Below are positions 5,944-7,709 of a stretch of DNA of 7,709 nt, one piece after another. The number at the start of each line of letters is the position of its first letter. The first letter of the stretch is position 1. The notes under the pieces were generated by a model, which saw only the letters and a program-made list of their open reading frames with translations, was not told the DNA's origin and made no database searches. A program made the position numbers and the translations under genes. The stretch is from JAENVU01 sp964544295 (GTDB lineage: Bacteria > Actinomycetota > Acidimicrobiia > IMCC26256 > JAENVU01), in the NCBI GenBank assembly GCA_964544295.1, contig CAZJBJ010000164.1:1-7709 (forward strand), read 5' to 3'.

Positions 5944-6066
5944 GGGGTGCCTCGTGGGGTCGTGCGGTCGAACGGCGTCTTGTCGGCGCGTATTCCGCCG
6001 GACCTGAATGGAAACCGCCCGAGTAGGTCGTCCGGCCCGGCCCGGCCCCCGCCAGAACGTCTCTCG

Positions 6067-6072
6067 TAGGAT
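6067..6072 (+). promoter_or_regulatory. -10 box (TAGGAT) of the antiporter operon
   Basis: TAGGAT ends eight bases before ATG 6081, giving a predicted transcription start within a base or two of the start codon. This implies a leaderless or nearly leaderless mRNA. The box lies in the 137-base divergent region shared with whiB, which also holds a GC-rich stretch with three CGGCC units (6033-6047). No -35 element is clear. Confidence 0.5.
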
Positions 6073-6080
6073 CGCCGGCG

Positions 6081-7376
6081 ATGAACTCCCCTCGGGCGCG
6101 CGGCCAGATCGTGGCGATCGCCGCGGCCGTCGGGGCCACGATTCCGGGCCTCGCACTCCGGATCGGTGGCGGTCACGGGACGGCCTGGGTGGAGGCGATC
6201 CTGTTCGGGATCGCCGTCGTCGGATCGGCGTTCTTGTTGGCGTGGGCGGCGGAGGCCCTCCAGCTCGACGTCTCGCAAGGTCTGGCCCTCGCGGTGCTCG
6301 CCCTCATCGCCGTCCTGCCCGAGTATGCGGTCGACTTCGTCTTCACCTCCAAGGCCGGGACGAACCCCGAGAAGTACGCACCGTTGGCCTTGGCGAACAT
6401 GACGGGTGGCAACCGGCTGTTGATCGGCATCGGCTGGTCGATGGTGGTGCTGCTGGCCGCGTGGCGCATGCGGCGCATCGCCCAGGCCGAGGACTACCCC
6501 GGCGAGATCGACGACGAGGTCTCCCTCACCCGTCCCCATTCCATCGAGGTCGGGTTCCTCGCGGTCGCGACCATCTACTCGCTGACCCTGCCACTCAAGC
6601 GGACGCTCACACTGTTCGACTCGGTCGTGCTCGTCTCGCTGTTCCTCGCCTACATCGTGCGGGTCGCGCGGGCACCGGCGGAGACGCCGCATCTCGTCGG
6701 GCCGGCGGAACTCATCGGCGGACTCCCGACCACCCGCCGGCGCGTCGTCGTCGCGCTCCTCCTGGTGTTCGCGGCGGGAGTGATCATCGCCTGCGCGGAG
6801 GGATTCGCCGATTCACTGGTCCGCACCGGTGAGCAGTTCGGCATCTCCGAGTTCCTGTTGGTCCAGTGGCTCGCACCCTTGGCCTCGGAGGCACCCGAAC
6901 TGCTCGTCGCCGGATTGTTCGCGTGGCGGCTCAACACCGAGGCCGGTCTCGGCGCGCTCGTGTCGTCCAAGGTGAACCAGTGGACGCTGCTCGTCGGCAC
7001 GCTGCCCATCGTGTTCGCGGTGTCGTCGAGTTCCTGGCACGGCCTTCCGCTCGACACGCTCCAACGTGAGGAGTTGTTCCTCACCGCCGCGCAATCCGCT
7101 TATGCGGTCGCAATCCTCACCGACCGGACGATCTCGGTGCGGGAGGCCTTCACCCTGCTCGGGTTGTTCCTCTCCCAGTTCGTGCTCGGCGCGGTGCTCC
7201 CCGACTCGATCCACGAGATCGAGCGCATCGTGGTCGGCACCGTCTATCTGATCCTCGCCGCCGCGATCTTCTTCCGGAAGCGACGTACGATTCCGACCTT
7301 GCTGCGCGACGCGTTCCGGACCCCACTCACCGAACTCGTCCACGCCGACCCGACCGACCCGGAGCCCGTGCGATGA
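6081..7376 (+). CDS. CaCA-type cation antiporter (sodium/calcium or sodium:proton exchanger family)
   Basis: A 431-aa inner-membrane protein with about ten hydrophobic helices and two internally related alpha-repeats, the hallmark of the Ca2+/cation antiporter superfamily. Repeat 1 carries LPEYAVD (P80, E81) and ANMTGGN (N106-N111); repeat 2 carries ASEAPEL (E270, P272, E273) and SSKVNQW (S295-N299). In the family, acidic and Asn/Ser residues of these repeats bind the transported cation. A cytoplasmic-looking loop at about 129-152 (RMRRIAQAEDYPGEIDDEV) contains a run of acidic residues. The repeats deviate from the classical GNxxGSN signature, so ion specificity cannot be read from sequence. 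The start at ATG 6081 is supported by the TAGGAT box. Its stop overlaps the next gene's ATG (ATGA). The divergent neighbour is whiB, but no shared operator is evident. Confidence 0.9.
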   Translation: MNSPRARGQIVAIAAAVGATIPGLALRIGGGHGTAWVEAILFGIAVVGSAFLLAWAAEALQLDVSQGLALAVLALIAVLPEYAVDFVFTSKAGTNPEKYAPLALANMTGGNRLLIGIGWSMVVLLAAWRMRRIAQAEDYPGEIDDEVSLTRPHSIEVGFLAVATIYSLTLPLKRTLTLFDSVVLVSLFLAYIVRVARAPAETPHLVGPAELIGGLPTTRRRVVVALLLVFAAGVIIACAEGFADSLVRTGEQFGISEFLLVQWLAPLASEAPELLVAGLFAWRLNTEAGLGALVSSKVNQWTLLVGTLPIVFAVSSSSWHGLPLDTLQREELFLTAAQSAYAVAILTDRTISVREAFTLLGLFLSQFVLGAVLPDSIHEIERIVVGTVYLILAAAIFFRKRRTIPTLLRDAFRTPLTELVHADPTDPEPVR

Positions 7377-7709
7377 CCGACACCCCCGTGATCGATCGAG
7401 CCGCCGTGGCCCGGGGCGCGGCCGTCGGCCTGTTGCTGTTCGTCCCGTTGTCCGCCGTGCGGGTCGCGATCGACCGCGGCGTCGACGACTTCGACCACAG
7501 CGGCTGGGCGCCGGCGTTCGCGATCGCACTGTTCGTCGTCTACACAGCCGCCGGCTTCGTGGCCGCGCGCATGGCCGACGAGGCACCATTCTCGAACGGC
7601 ATGCTTGCGGCGATCGGTGCCTTCGTCGGGTGGATCCCGATCCGCATCCTGATCTGGGCCGTACGCGACTCGAACCAAGGGCTGTTCACCGGCCGGAATC
7701 CGGCGCTGA
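7373..7709 (+). CDS. small membrane protein, 3' end outside window
   Basis: ATG 7373 overlaps the antiporter stop (ATGA), and GGAG at 7361-7364 gives a ribosome binding site 8 bases upstream, so the two genes are almost certainly co-transcribed and translationally coupled. The 112 residues present contain three likely helices: about 15-33 (GAAVGLLLFVPLSAVRVAI), 45-65 (WAPAFAIALFVVYTAAGFVAA) and 76-97 (GMLAAIGAFVGWIPIRILIWAV). The loop RDSNQGLFTG follows. There is no signal peptide or known catalytic motif. The frame is still open at the last base. I do not recognise a named family; linkage suggests a partner or accessory of the antiporter, but this is inference from position only. Confidence 0.85.
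   Translation, partial: MTDTPVIDRAAVARGAAVGLLLFVPLSAVRVAIDRGVDDFDHSGWAPAFAIALFVVYTAAGFVAARMADEAPFSNGMLAAIGAFVGWIPIRILIWAVRDSNQGLFTGRNPAL

Noticed and set aside
6033..6047. Three tandem CGGCC units in the whiB-antiporter gap
   Set aside because: A short GC-only repeat in GC-rich DNA, not matched elsewhere in the window; no support for a binding site.
4105..6069. 654-codon plus-strand open frame opposite the kinase and whiB
   Set aside because: It is antisense to two genes with complete family motifs, has no recognisable domain or start signal, and reflects high-GC codon bias that removes stops on the opposite strand.
5940..6692. 250-codon minus-strand open frame covering the whiB-antiporter gap
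   Set aside because: Composition is Arg/Asp/Gln-rich without motifs, and it runs antisense to the clearly coding antiporter.

Overview
This window looks like a chromosomal housekeeping segment of a high-GC actinobacterium. The evidence is the high GC content, a WhiB-family protein, GTG/ATG starts placed just downstream of TANNNT -10 boxes (leaderless or near-leaderless transcription), and an orphan trpD beside a DnaQ-UvrC fusion gene. That last pairing recalls Mycobacterium tuberculosis Rv2191/Rv2192c. I lean towards an Acidimicrobiia-type organism, but this is an inference from gene content. No rRNA, tRNA, insertion sequence, CRISPR array, phage gene or toxin-antitoxin pair is visible.

Layout. 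At the left edge is the last third or so of a YjbQ/UPF0047-type protein (+). It converges on a small 83-aa two-CxxC zinc-ribbon protein (-), and the two stop codons share one CTAG. From a divergent promoter region a 552-aa DEDDh exonuclease/GIY-YIG/UVR fusion (+) is read. Its 3' end overlaps, tail to tail, the end of a minus-strand unit: trpD followed by a 269-aa zinc-ribbon membrane protein, joined by a TGATG overlap. Upstream of trpD is a possible 33-codon leader ORF whose stop overlaps the trpD start, together with an 8-bp inverted repeat near that start. Next come a minus-strand ABC1/UbiB-type atypical kinase with an N-terminal hydrophobic segment and a minus-strand WhiB protein. Divergent from whiB is a plus-strand pair, a CaCA-type cation antiporter and a small membrane protein joined by ATGA and cut by the window end.

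How the genes relate. Tryptophan biosynthesis (trpD) and DNA repair (exonuclease-nuclease fusion) are neighbours rather than pathway partners. The antiporter and its small partner are probably co-translated. Predicted promoters sit in front of the zinc ribbon, the fusion nuclease, the trpD leader, the kinase and the antiporter; none was clear for whiB. I see no convincing new multi-gene system. The points most worth checking are the putative trpD leader ORF with its structured RNA, the shifted cysteine pattern in the UvrC-like part of the nuclease, and the recurrent leaderless promoter layout.
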